DNA of 64,000 nucleotides, from contig NZ_NSGG01000006.1 in the NCBI RefSeq assembly GCF_002295065.1, forward strand, positions 186,001 to 250,000, given 5' to 3'. Under the pieces are notes generated by a model. It made no database searches, had not been told where the DNA came from, and worked only from the letters and a program-made list of their open reading frames with translations. Numbering within the stretch: the stretch's first letter is position 1; each line of letters starts with the position of its first letter. Source of the DNA: Mesorhizobium sp. WSM3859 (GTDB lineage: Bacteria > Pseudomonadota > Alphaproteobacteria > Rhizobiales > Rhizobiaceae). Shown piece after piece: positions 34,667 through 45,038 of this stretch. Both the position numbers and the translations under genes were made by a program.

Positions 34667-36055
34667 TTAGCTGCCGCTCTTGCGATGCAGGCGGCTCTCG
34701 ATCTCCTGCCTGGCGCTATGCGTGGCCGTCAGCGAGAGAGTGACGCTGCCATCTTCGTTGTCGGCGCGCGAAACGACATCGCCGTTGCGGTAGAGCCAAT
34801 CGACCTGGCCAAGCTGGGCAGGGCTCAATGTCACCGTCATCGTTTCCAGCTCGCCCGACACGCGCGCCTCGATGAGCGCCTTCAGCGTGTCTATTCCCTC
34901 GCCGGTCACCGCCGAAATGGCGATCGGTGGAGACTTGCCGCTTGCGCCTTCGGCCAGCAGCCGCTCGCGATTGCCTTCGTCGAGCAGATCGATCTTGTTC
35001 CAGACCTCGATCACGCGGTTGGTGTCGGCGGCGTCGACGCCGAGATCGCCAAGGATGCGTTCGACATCCTCAGCCTGGGCCGCCGTGTCTGGATCGGAAA
35101 TGTCGCGCAGATGCAGCACCAGATCGGCCTCGACAACCTCTTCCAGCGTCGCCCGGAAGGCGGCGACCAGATGAGTCGGCAGGTCGGAGATGAAACCCAC
35201 CGTATCCGACAGGATGATCGGCGTGCCGTGCGGCAGCCGCACGCGCCGCAAGGTGGGGTCGAGCGTCGCGAACAGCATGTCCTCGGCCAGCACCCCTGCC
35301 CCGGTCAGCCGGTTGAACAGCGTCGACTTGCCGGCATTGGTGTAGCCGACGATCGCCACCACCGGAAAAGGCACCTTCTTGCGCTTGGCGCGGTGCAGGT
35401 CGCGTGTGCGCCGCACCGTTTCCAGCTCGTGCTTCAGCTTGGTGATCTTGTCCTGCAGGATGCGGCGGTCTGATTCGATCTGGGTTTCGCCGGGACCGCC
35501 GAGGAAACCGGCGCCGCCGCGCTGCCGCTCGAGGTGGGTCCAGCTGCGCACCAGCCGGCCCTTCTGGTAGTTGAGATGCGCGAGCTCGACCTGCAGCGTG
35601 CCTTCCTTGGTGCGCGCCCGCTCGCCGAATATCTCGAGAATGAGCCCGGTGCGATCGAGCACCTTGGCATTGAGTTCCTTTTCGAGATTGCGCTGCTGAA
35701 CCGGCGTCAGCGGATGGTCGACAATGACCAGCTCCGCCTTGCGTTCCTTCACGATGTCGGCGAACTCGGCCACCTTGCCGCTGCCGAGCAGCGTGGCCGG
35801 CCGTGGGTCGGCGACCGTCACCACCGCGGTGTGGACGGGATTGAGATCGATGGCGCTGGCAAGCCCCACCGCTTCGTCGTGGCGGGCATCCGCGGAGCGG
35901 CTCAGGCGCGGGCGGCTCGACTCATCGTCGCCGCGCGGCTGGCGGGTAAGCACCGGCACTATGACAACGGCCCGGGTCGGATCCTTGGCTTCCGGCCCGA
36001 GTTGATGTCCTTGTTTTCCGCGAACGCTGCGGTCCGCGTCCTTGTCACGTGCCAA
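34667..36055 (-). CDS. hflX: GTPase HflX
   Basis: A 462-residue ribosome-associated GTPase that splits stalled or hibernating ribosomes. The N-terminal HflX domain contains NPVHTAVVTVADPRPATLLG, SGKVAEFADIV and GERARTKEGTLQVELAHLNY; the coiled region has GGPGETQIESDRRILQDKI. The G domain has G1 VGYTNAGKSTLFNRLTG, switch segment TLDPTLRRVRLP, G3 SDTVGFISDLPTHLVAAF and G4 WNKIDLLD. The proposed start is TTG 36055, which abuts the hfq TGA with no gap, so translation is probably coupled. The first 30 residues are poorly conserved and a later start cannot be excluded. Confidence 0.95.
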   Translation of the reverse strand: MARDKDADRSVRGKQGHQLGPEAKDPTRAVVIVPVLTRQPRGDDESSRPRLSRSADARHDEAVGLASAIDLNPVHTAVVTVADPRPATLLGSGKVAEFADIVKERKAELVIVDHPLTPVQQRNLEKELNAKVLDRTGLILEIFGERARTKEGTLQVELAHLNYQKGRLVRSWTHLERQRGGAGFLGGPGETQIESDRRILQDKITKLKHELETVRRTRDLHRAKRKKVPFPVVAIVGYTNAGKSTLFNRLTGAGVLAEDMLFATLDPTLRRVRLPHGTPIILSDTVGFISDLPTHLVAAFRATLEEVVEADLVLHLRDISDPDTAAQAEDVERILGDLGVDAADTNRVIEVWNKIDLLDEGNRERLLAEGASGKSPPIAISAVTGEGIDTLKALIEARVSGELETMTVTLSPAQLGQVDWLYRNGDVVSRADNEDGSVTLSLTATHSARQEIESRLHRKSGS

Positions 36056-36301
36056 TCAGGCGCCCTGGCTTTCCTCGCCATCGAACATCTGAACCGGCTG
36101 GCTCGGCATGATCGTGGAAATGGCGTGCTTGTAGACGAGCTGGGAGTGCCCGTCACGCCGCAACAACACACAAAAATTGTCGAACGAAGTGACGACTCCG
36201 GTCAGCTTCACGCCGTTGATGAGGAAGATGGTAAGTGGATTTTTGCTCTTGCGAACTGAATTCAGGAACAGGTCCTGAAGGTTTTGCGATCGTTCCGCCA
36301 T
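36056..36301 (-). CDS. hfq: RNA-binding protein Hfq
   Basis: An 80-residue Sm-like RNA chaperone, forming hexamers that pair small RNAs with mRNAs. The Sm1 motif is [20 protein letters not shown] and Sm2 is LVYKHAIST; the distal-face N-terminus [14 protein letters not shown] is present. ATG 36301 (MAERSQ) was chosen because the frame upstream to 36361 encodes residues unlike Hfq. It sits between the D-amino-acid transaminase gene (143 bases away) and hflX (abutting), the alphaproteobacterial ntr-hfq-hflX order. Confidence 0.97.
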   Translation of the reverse strand: MAERSQNLQDLFLNSVRKSKNPLTIFLINGVKLTGVVTSFDNFCVLLRRDGHSQLVYKHAISTIMPSQPVQMFDGEESQGA

Positions 36302-36443
36302 TTTTCTTGTCTTTCGCCGATCCCCTTCGGTTTGCGGACAATGCGCCAAATTACGCGGCACCTGTCAAGCGCGCAAACCCCCTCTTGCCGATACAAAGGC
36401 AAGCAGAACGAGATAGTTGAGGTTCATTCCAGTTGTGCGGTTA

Positions 36444-37307
36444 TCAGGCTGGACTTTTTTCCGCAACGTCAAAAAAGGCCTGTCGCAACGAAAGTGTCAT
36501 AGAGCCAGGATGGCCATTTGCGATCGGCGCGCCGTCGATTTCGACCACCGGCATGGCGATTGTGGTCGCCGAACTGATGAACGCCTCCCTGGCGGCCTTG
36601 GCCTCAGTGACCGAAAAACCGCGCTCCTCGATCTTGAGGCCGAGCTTGGCGGCGACATCGAAGAGCGTGGTACGGGTGATGCCGCGCAGGATGCCGTGCT
36701 CGGCCGGCCGGGTCACCAGGACGCCGTCCCTTGTGACGATCCAGGCGTTCGACGAGCCGCCTTCCTTGACGTTGCCATCGGTGTCGACGAACCAGGCTTC
36801 CTGAGCGCCGGCTTCCTTGGCCTTCTGCTTGGCGAGCACATTGGGCAACAGGCCGGTGCTCTTGATGTCGACGCGGTCCCAGCGATTCTCAGGCACGGTG
36901 ATGACCTTGATGCCGGTCTCCACCCGCTTCGCCGCCGCGGCCGGATCGGCCTTTCTGGCGGTTATGACTAGGGAAGATCTCGTCCCCGCCGGCGGAAACA
37001 CGAACTCGCGGCTGGCGACGCCGCGTGTCACCTGCACATAGACAAGGCCGTTGATCACGCCGTTGCGGTTAACCACCTCGCGCAGCAGCATCGGCAGCAC
37101 GCCTTCCGAGACCGGCCAGGCAATCGATAGCTCCTTCAGCGAGCGCTTGAGCCGGGCAAGATGGCGCGGCATGTCGACGATATGGCCGCGCGCCACCTCG
37201 CAGACCTCATAGACGCCGTCGGCGAACTGGTAGCCGCGGTCCTCGATATGGACGCTGGCTTGAGCATGGACGACATAGCGCCCGTTGACATAGGCAATGC
37301 GCGGCAT
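36444..37307 (-). CDS. dat: D-amino-acid transaminase
   Basis: A 287-residue fold-type IV PLP enzyme, cytoplasmic. The opening MPRIAYVNGRYVVHAQASVH and EDRGYQFADGVYEVCEV matches D-alanine aminotransferases, and the PLP lysine is in VDIKSTGLLPNVLAKQKAKE. The glycine-rich DGNVKEGGSSNAWIV and ILRGITRTTLFDVA segments bind the cofactor phosphate. It makes D-glutamate or D-alanine for peptidoglycan. ATG 37307 follows GAGGG; the frame runs 21 codons further upstream without similarity. It lies between ntrX and hfq, 83 bases after ntrX, a position common in rhizobia. The symbol is by similarity only. Confidence 0.9.
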   Translation of the reverse strand: MPRIAYVNGRYVVHAQASVHIEDRGYQFADGVYEVCEVARGHIVDMPRHLARLKRSLKELSIAWPVSEGVLPMLLREVVNRNGVINGLVYVQVTRGVASREFVFPPAGTRSSLVITARKADPAAAAKRVETGIKVITVPENRWDRVDIKSTGLLPNVLAKQKAKEAGAQEAWFVDTDGNVKEGGSSNAWIVTRDGVLVTRPAEHGILRGITRTTLFDVAAKLGLKIEERGFSVTEAKAAREAFISSATTIAMPVVEIDGAPIANGHPGSMTLSLRQAFFDVAEKSPA

Positions 37308-37390
37308 GGGCACCCTCGGGGAAAAACGTCCGGCCTTCTTAGGCGATTCCGCCGTTGCCGTACCAGACAATCGGCTAAGCCACGCCGGTC

Positions 37391-38752
37391 CTAAACACCC
37401 AGCGACTTCAGCTTGCGGTGGAGTGCCGAGCGCTCCATGCCGATGAATTCGGCCGTCTTCGAGATGTTGCCGCCGAAGCGGTTGATCTGGGCGATCAGAT
37501 AGTCCTTCTCGAACTGCTCGCGTGCCTCGCGCAGCGGCAGCGCCATGATGTGCTGGTCCGACTGATTGGGCGTGCGTGGCATCACGTCGCCGATCTCGGA
37601 AGGCAGAAGGTCGGCGGTGATCGGGGCATCGGGATTTTCCCCTCGCGCCAGGATCATCAGGCGTTCGACATTGTTGCGCAGCTGGCGAACATTGCCGGGC
37701 CAGTTGTGGGCCTGCAGCACGGCCAGCGCATCGTCGCCGATGCGGCGCGGCTTGATGCCGGCCTGGCGCGCGATCTGCTTCATGAAATTGTCGACGAGAT
37801 AGGGAATGTCCTCGCGCCGCTCGGCGAGCCCGGGCACCATGACCGGAACCACCGCCAGTCGGTGGTAAAGGTCCTCGCGGAAGCGGCCGTCGGCAATCAT
37901 AGCCTCGAGGTTTTGCGAGGTGGACGAGATGATGCGGACATCGACCTTGACGCGCTTGGTGCCGCCTACCCGTTCGAACTGCTGCTCGACCAGCACGCGC
38001 AGGATCTTGTTTTGCGTCTCGCGCGGCATGTCGGCGACTTCGTCGATGTAAAGGATGCCGCGATGCGCCTCCTCCAGCGCGCCGACCTTGCGCTCGGTGC
38101 CGTTCGATTCGGTGCCGAACAGCTCGATCTCCATGCGCTCGGGGGTGATGGTGGCGGCGCTCAGGGTAACGAAAGGACCAGCCTTGCGCGACGACAGCGC
38201 GTGGATGGCGCGCGCCGTCAGTTCCTTGCCGGAGCCGGACGGGCCGACGATCATGACGCGGCTGTTGGTGGGCGCGACGCGCTCGATGGTCTGCCGCAAC
38301 TGGCTCATGGCCGACGACATGCCGATCAGGTCGAAGGTCTCGCCGCTGCGCTGCTTGAGGTCGGAAACCTCACGCCGCAGCTTGGACGTCTCCAGAGCGC
38401 GCTCGGCGATCAGGATCAGTCGATCGGCCTTGAACGGCTTCTCGATGAAGTCGTAGGCGCCGCGCCGGATGGCCGACACCGCCGTTTCGATGTTGCCGTG
38501 GCCGGAAATCATTACCACCGGCATGTTCGGATGCATGATCTTGATCTCGTCGAGCAGCGCCAGGCCGTCGAGGCGCGAGCCTTGCAGCCAGATATCGAGG
38601 AAAATCAGCCGCGGCGCGCGATCGGCGATCGCCGCAAGCGCGCTGTCGGCGTCATGCGCCGTACGGGTTTCATGACCCTCGTCGCTCAGGATACCGGCGA
38701 CAAGTTCGCGGATGTCTTCCTCGTCATCGACGATGAGAATGTCAGACGCCAT
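37391..38752 (-). CDS. ntrX: Nitrogen assimilation response regulator NtrX
   Basis: A 453-residue response regulator, partner of NtrY. The receiver domain holds LIVDDEEDIREL and the phosphorylation site D53 in LIFLDIWLQGSRLDG. The AAA+ domain has Walker A GPSGSGKELTARAIHALS and LYIDEVADMPRETQNKIL. Where sigma-54 activators have GAFTGA, this protein reads ESNGTERKVGALEEAH, so it probably does not activate sigma-54, as reported for alphaproteobacterial NtrX. A FIS-type helix-turn-helix ends the protein (ISKTAEFIGMERSALHRKLK). ATG 38752 overlaps the end of ntrY by 11 bases. It links nitrogen and oxygen or redox control. Confidence 0.95.
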   Translation of the reverse strand: MASDILIVDDEEDIRELVAGILSDEGHETRTAHDADSALAAIADRAPRLIFLDIWLQGSRLDGLALLDEIKIMHPNMPVVMISGHGNIETAVSAIRRGAYDFIEKPFKADRLILIAERALETSKLRREVSDLKQRSGETFDLIGMSSAMSQLRQTIERVAPTNSRVMIVGPSGSGKELTARAIHALSSRKAGPFVTLSAATITPERMEIELFGTESNGTERKVGALEEAHRGILYIDEVADMPRETQNKILRVLVEQQFERVGGTKRVKVDVRIISSTSQNLEAMIADGRFREDLYHRLAVVPVMVPGLAERREDIPYLVDNFMKQIARQAGIKPRRIGDDALAVLQAHNWPGNVRQLRNNVERLMILARGENPDAPITADLLPSEIGDVMPRTPNQSDQHIMALPLREAREQFEKDYLIAQINRFGGNISKTAEFIGMERSALHRKLKSLGV

Positions 38753-41033
38753 TACCGACCTTTTCAGTTTCTCGTTCGTGTTCGTTTCGACCTTCACCGC
38801 GTGGCGGCGCGGCTACGACCGTCGCCGGCGGCAGGATGATCGAGATCATCGCGCCCCGGCCACCATGGAAATCCACTGGCGCGTCGTGCAATTCGAGACG
38901 GCCGCCATGGTCTTCCACGATCTTCTTGACGATAGCGAGGCCAAGTCCGGTGCCCTTCTCGCGCGTCGTCATATAGGGCTCGAGAAGCCTTTGGCGATTC
39001 TCGCGCGGCAGCCCCTTGCCGTTGTCGATAACGTCGATTCGTATGGCGCCATCTTGGCGCCCCGCTTGAATCCGGATTGTGCCGTCCGAACGATTCTCCG
39101 CATCAAGTCCGTCGATCGCCTCGGCGGCGTTCTTGATGACGTTGCCGAAGGCCTGCGCCATCAGGCGGCTGTCGAAAGTGCCTTTCAACGGCTCGCTGCC
39201 GAAATCGCGCTGGAAAGCGATGTCGGGGCGGCTGACCTCGACCAGGAAAGAGGCCTCGCGCAGCGACTCACGAAGGTCGATCGCCTTCATCTCCGGCTTC
39301 GGCATGCGGGCGAAGGCCGAGAATTCGTCGACCATGCGACCGATGTCCTCGACCTGGCGGATGATGGTATCGGTGCACTGGTCGAAGACTTCGCGATCCT
39401 CGGTGATGACCTTGCCGTAGCGGCGCCTGATGCGCTCGGCCGAGAGCTGGATCGGCGTCAGCGGGTTCTTGATCTCATGCGCGATGCGCCGCGCCACATC
39501 CGCCCAGGCCGAAGAACGCTGCGCCTGGACGAGATCGGTGATGTCGTCGACGGTGACCACGTAGGATTTCTCTTCCTCGCCGTCGTCGCCGGACTCGACG
39601 GTGACCTGGACGTTGAAAGTGCGCTCCAGGCCGGCGCGGAAGAAGGTCACCTGCTCGCGGTAGACCGGCTTGCCCGACTGGCGTCCGATCTCGAAGACTC
39701 GACCGACAAGGGGTAGGACCGCAGAAAGGTTCTGGCCGAGCGTCGCACTTGCCGAAATCGCCAGCATGGTTTCGGCCGAGCGATTGACGATGGTGATGAT
39801 GCCGTAGGGGTCGACGCCGATGACGCCGGCGGTGACGCCCGCCAGCACCGCCTCGGAGAAACGCCGGCGCTCATCGATCAGATCCTTGGCCGAAAGGAGC
39901 TCGTTGCGTTGCGATTTGAGCTCGAGGATCATGTTGTTGAAGGTATCGCCGAGCGAGGCGACATCGCCGTCGGATTGGCGCACGGGAACGGCGACGTCGA
40001 GATTGCCGGTGGCCACCTCGTCGGCGGCGCCGATCAGCTGACGGATCGGCCGCACGATCCGGTCGGCAACGGCGATGCCGGTCCAGATCGCCGACAGGAT
40101 AATGATCAGCGTGAGCGACAGGTAAGGCAATGCAAAGGCGACCTGCGAGGTCCGGCGGTTGTCCTCCAGATTGCGGTATTCATCGGTGTTGCCCTTGACG
40201 ATCTGGCGCGCCTTGATGACGTCGGGATCGACCAGCCGGATCGTATAGAGATAAAGCCCTTCGATCTCGCGCAGCTTGATGATGGCGCCCATGATGTTGC
40301 GGGTGCGCGGCTCGATCAGCACCGGCTTGCCGGCCGCCGCGGTGTCGACGGCGCCCGCCGGCGGCTCAGGCATGGCGAAGTCGGCGTCGGTCTTGGCTTT
40401 CATGACGAACGAGCCGTCAGGATTGATCAGGGCGGCGTGCGCCAGTCCGCGGCCAACGGCTTCCTTGTTCAACAGATCGAGGAAACCACTACGGTCGAGG
40501 CCGTAGAGCGTGCGCGAGGCATCGAGATCGTATGCCATCGACAATGTCGTGCCCTGCAGGTTGCGCGCGTTCTCCTGCACATAGGCGTCGGCGATCGACA
40601 GCGACGAGTTGACGATCGTCTTGGTGCGGATCTCGAACCAGCGGTCGAGGCCGATGTCGAGCGTGATCGAGGCGATGATCGCCACCATGATGGCCGGGAT
40701 GGCGGCAACCAGCGCGAACATCGCGACGATGCGTACATGCAGCCGCGAGGCGGCCCTGCCGTGGCGCCGCGCCAGCACGATGCGGCGCACCTCGCGGGCG
40801 ATCAGCGCGATCAGGAACAGAACAAAGACGGCGTTGGCGGCGACGAGGGCCCAGGTCGTGTCGGCGGTCGGCGCGATCGGCGTTGCGCCGACCAGGATGG
40901 CAAACGAGATCGCCGCCGTGATCACCGCGCCGGCGATGGCGACCACGCCGGGCAAAGCCAGCAGTCGTCGGCCGTCACGCGTGCCGGCCTGACTGAAAAG
41001 CGGTTGGTTCAGGGTCGGAGCCTCAGCTGCCAT
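38742..41033 (-). CDS. ntrY: Nitrogen sensor histidine kinase NtrY
   Basis: A 763-residue membrane sensor kinase. About four N-terminal hydrophobic segments (LLALPGVVAIAGAVITAAIS, then FALVAAIPAIMVAIIASITL) precede a periplasmic sensing loop, a second transmembrane region near residue 300 (YLSLTLIIILSAIWTGIAVA), and a HAMP domain (IRQLIGAADEVATGNLDVAV). A PAS domain (GVTAGVIGVDPYGIITIVNR) is followed by the kinase core: His[23 protein letters not shown]-box FGNVIKNAAEAIDGL and G-boxes in TTREKGTGLGLAIVKKIVED. It phosphorylates NtrX. A 127-base gap separates it from ntrC and contains a repeat that may be its own promoter. Confidence 0.95.
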   Translation of the reverse strand: MAAEAPTLNQPLFSQAGTRDGRRLLALPGVVAIAGAVITAAISFAILVGATPIAPTADTTWALVAANAVFVLFLIALIAREVRRIVLARRHGRAASRLHVRIVAMFALVAAIPAIMVAIIASITLDIGLDRWFEIRTKTIVNSSLSIADAYVQENARNLQGTTLSMAYDLDASRTLYGLDRSGFLDLLNKEAVGRGLAHAALINPDGSFVMKAKTDADFAMPEPPAGAVDTAAAGKPVLIEPRTRNIMGAIIKLREIEGLYLYTIRLVDPDVIKARQIVKGNTDEYRNLEDNRRTSQVAFALPYLSLTLIIILSAIWTGIAVADRIVRPIRQLIGAADEVATGNLDVAVPVRQSDGDVASLGDTFNNMILELKSQRNELLSAKDLIDERRRFSEAVLAGVTAGVIGVDPYGIITIVNRSAETMLAISASATLGQNLSAVLPLVGRVFEIGRQSGKPVYREQVTFFRAGLERTFNVQVTVESGDDGEEEKSYVVTVDDITDLVQAQRSSAWADVARRIAHEIKNPLTPIQLSAERIRRRYGKVITEDREVFDQCTDTIIRQVEDIGRMVDEFSAFARMPKPEMKAIDLRESLREASFLVEVSRPDIAFQRDFGSEPLKGTFDSRLMAQAFGNVIKNAAEAIDGLDAENRSDGTIRIQAGRQDGAIRIDVIDNGKGLPRENRQRLLEPYMTTREKGTGLGLAIVKKIVEDHGGRLELHDAPVDFHGGRGAMISIILPPATVVAAPPRGEGRNEHERETEKVGNGV

Positions 41034-41066
41034 GTCGCGGTACAGAGTCGGTCATTGCGTCGGATG

Positions 41067-41104
41067 TATGCAACGCATTGTGGCGATTATGCAACAAGTG
41101 TGGC
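41067..41104. promoter_or_regulatory. Tandem TATGCAAC repeat upstream of ntrY
   Basis: Two units starting TATGCAAC (41067 and 41088, period 21 bases, two helical turns) are each followed by TGTGGC. The minus strand between them reads GTTGCATAATCGCCACA (41079-41095), almost identical to a word upstream of dusB at the same distance from the start. It lies 46-62 bases before the ntrY ATG. It could be an operator, or a core promoter (TTGCAT as -35). Confidence 0.45.
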
Positions 41105-41160
41105 CGAGGAGGAAATCTTTCCCCCGTCAATTCGCCAATTACCGCAAGCACGAGGCGGCG

Positions 41161-42617
<1,457 letters not shown>

Positions 42618-42621
<4 letters not shown>

Positions 42622-43760
42622 TTGCGGTCTCCTTCTGCTTCATCGCCTGAGCCGGGCGAAGTCTCCTTCCAGGCCGGCATCAGGACGCGGAAAGTCGTGC
42701 CGCGGGCAGTCGAATCGCATTCGATGATGCCGCCATGCTCGCCGACGATCTTGGCGACCAGCGCCAGCCCGAGGCCGGAACCATTCGGCTTGGTGGTGAT
42801 GAACGGATCGAACAGGATCGGCAGGATGTCTTCCGATACGCCGGGGCCATTGTCATGCACGCAGAATTCCAGCGGCAGCGAGACACGGTCCTGCGTTCCA
42901 GGCACGGAAACGCGGATGCCCGGGCGAAAGGCCGTCGACAGCACGATCTCACCCTGCGGATCCGATCCGATCGCCTCGGCGGCATTCTTGACGAGATTGA
43001 GGAAGACCTGGATCAGTTGGTCACGGTTGGCGAAGACCGGAGGCAATGATGGATCATACTCCTCCAAGATCTTGATACGCCTGGCAAAACCGTTCTTGGC
43101 GATCGCCTTCACATGATCCAGAACGACGTGGATGTTGACCGGATAGCGCTCGATCGGCCGCTCGTCGGAAAACACTTCCATGCGGTCGACCAGCGAGACG
43201 ATGCGGTCGGTTTCGTCTGTGATCAGGCGGGTGAGCGCCCGGTCCTCGTCCGAGGCCGACAGTTCGAGCAACTGGGCGGCGCCGCGAATGCCCGAGAGCG
43301 GATTCTTGATCTCATGCGCCAGCATGGCGGCTAGGCCGGTGACGGAGCGCGCAGCACCCCGATGCGTCATTTGGCGGTCGATCTTGTCGGCCATCGACCG
43401 TTCCTGGAACATGACGACGACGGAACCCGGAAACTCCGGCACCGGCGCGACATAGAGATCGACCATCTTCTCGATGCCGAGGCGCGGCGACGATACGTCC
43501 ACGCGGTATTCGTTGACCGGTGCGCGGCGCTCGCGCACCTGGTCGACGAGCGTCAGCAGCGGGCTGCCGAACGGCACCAGCTTGGAGAGCGTGTTGCGGG
43601 CAAGCATCGTCGCGCTGGAGCGGAAGAAGTCCTCGGCATCCGCATTGGCGAAAGTGATGAAGCCCTCAGGATCGACCATGATCACCGGGCGGCGGATGGT
43701 GTTGAGCACGATGTTGGCGGCATCCGCCATGCCAGTGGGCTGTGGGACATCCGCCTTCAT
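42618..43760 (-). CDS. ntrB: Nitrogen regulation sensor kinase NtrB
   Basis: A 380-residue cytoplasmic histidine kinase/phosphatase. The PAS-like N-terminus starts [20 protein letters not shown] and includes [14 protein letters not shown]. The HisKA box has H149 in [18 protein letters not shown], the N-box is [15 protein letters not shown], and the ATP lid is [23 protein letters not shown] protein normally controls it by nitrogen status. ATG 43760 overlaps the dusB stop by ATGA; the frame is open 102 codons further back, but that part overlaps dusB and is not family-like. It phosphorylates NtrC. Confidence 0.96.
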
Positions 43761-44785
43761 GCCGCGCTCCGCAGGCCGGTCGACTGCGCGCCGTCGACAA
43801 ACGCGCGGCGCAATTCGGCAACGACTTCGCCCGGCTCGAAGGATGTGAGAATGCGTTTGCGCAGTTCGGCAGAAACATCGGGACCGTGGCGGTCGAGATA
43901 CCAGCCGAGATGCTTGCGCGCCTGGCGCAGCCCGCTTTCGTTGCCGTAGAGCGAAAGCATGTCCTCGTAATGCGAGACCACGTAATCGGTTAACTCTTGA
44001 GGCGTGAATGGAATGCCTTGTGTGTTTGCACCGGCCGCGGCCGTCGCAATGCTGCCCGCGACCCATGGCGCGCCATAATGCGCGCGGCCGATCATCACCG
44101 CATCGGCGCCGGAAAGTTCGAGTATCGCCGCTGCTTCCTCAGGCGCGCCGACATCGCCATTGGCCACCACCGGGATCGAGACGGCTTGCTTGACGCGCGC
44201 GATGGCGCGCCAGTCGGCCTTGCCTTGATAGAACTGGCAACGCGTGCGGCCATGCACAGTCACCATCCTGACGCCGGCCTGCTCGGCGCGGCGCGCCAGC
44301 ATCGGCGCATTGAGGGCGCTTTCGTCCCAACCGAGCCGCATCTTGACCGTCACCGGCACCGACACGGCGCCGACCACCGCCTCGATCAGCGACAGGGCGT
44401 GGTCGAGGTCGCGCATCAGCGCCGAGCCGGCATAGCCGCCGGTCACCTTCTTCGCCGGGCAGCCCATATTGATGTCGATGATATCAGCGCCCTCGTCCGC
44501 CGCGATTCGCGCGCCTTCGGCCATGTGCACAGCCTCGCGGCCGGCAAGCTGCACCATATGCACCGGCAGGCCGGAATGACGGATGCGCAGGTCGCAGCCA
44601 GCCCTGCCCTTGGCCAGTTCGCCGCTCGCCACCATCTCCGACACGACCAGCCCCGCGCCATGCGCGTGGGCGCGCTGCCGGAACGGCTCATCGGTGATGC
44701 CGGACATCGGCGCGAGGAAAACGCGATTGCGGATTTTCACGCCGCCGATATCGAGTGGTGATGCCAGTATGGTCAGTCCAGCCAT
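43757..44785 (-). CDS. dusB: tRNA-dihydrouridine synthase DusB (NifR3)
   Basis: A 342-residue FMN enzyme that reduces uridines in tRNA D-loops. The TIM barrel begins [20 protein letters not shown] and includes the catalytic cysteine in [20 protein letters not shown], then [12 protein letters not shown] and [16 protein letters not shown]. It is the first gene of the dusB-ntrB-ntrC operon, the classical nifR3 position. ATG 44785 (MAGLTILAS) is preferred over an upstream frame to 44848, which is unlike the family. Two sequence words that form an inverted repeat lie just upstream. Confidence 0.95.
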   Translation of the reverse strand: MAGLTILASPLDIGGVKIRNRVFLAPMSGITDEPFRQRAHAHGAGLVVSEMVASGELAKGRAGCDLRIRHSGLPVHMVQLAGREAVHMAEGARIAADEGADIIDINMGCPAKKVTGGYAGSALMRDLDHALSLIEAVVGAVSVPVTVKMRLGWDESALNAPMLARRAEQAGVRMVTVHGRTRCQFYQGKADWRAIARVKQAVSIPVVANGDVGAPEEAAAILELSGADAVMIGRAHYGAPWVAGSIATAAAGANTQGIPFTPQELTDYVVSHYEDMLSLYGNESGLRQARKHLGWYLDRHGPDVSAELRKRILTSFEPGEVVAELRRAFVDGAQSTGLRSAA

Positions 44786-44809
44786 GCACAAAAACCAAGC
44801 ATGTTCGAT

Positions 44810-44850
44810 CGTTGCACATTCTCTAGCCAGAAGTGTGGCGTTGTGCAACG
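44810..44850. promoter_or_regulatory. Inverted repeat upstream of dusB
   Basis: CGTTGCACA (44810-44818) and TGTGCAACG (44842-44850) are perfect 9-base complements separated by 23 bases, 25-65 bases before the dusB ATG. The minus strand of the second arm extends to GTTGCACAACGCCACA (44834-44849), the same word as upstream of ntrY. Read as a promoter it gives TTGCAC, 17 bases, TAGAGA. Operator and promoter explanations are both open. Confidence 0.45.
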
Positions 44851-44910
44851 CGCAATGACGTCACATTAAGGCGCATTTTGGAAAATGCTGGCCTTCGGCC
44901 ATCACCCCGA

Positions 44911-45027
44911 CTAGAGCATGATGCCGAAAAGTGTGAGCGGTTTTCGGCCGACATCATGCTCTACTTCTTTGATTTAGAGACGGATTCAGATTTCAGGTCG
45001 AATCGACCTGAAATCATCCGGCTCTAG
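44911..45027. repeat. Rhizobial palindromic intergenic element (RIME-like)
   Basis: A 117-base element bounded by CTAGAGC (44911-44917) and GCTCTAG (45021-45027), perfect inverted ends. Inside, AGAGCATGATG pairs with CATCATGCTCT around CCGAAAA/TTTTCGG, and GATTTCAGGTCGA pairs with the following TCGACCTGAAATC. This layout is typical of the palindromic mosaic elements repeated in rhizobial intergenic regions as I recall them. It lies 11 bases before the ispDF ATG, so its transcript may form the ispDF leader. Confidence 0.75.
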
Positions 45028-45038
45028 GACCGATCGGA

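Noticed and set aside
41079..41095. Sigma-54 promoter before ntrY
   Set aside because: GG and GC are 7 rather than 10 bases apart in every phase tried.
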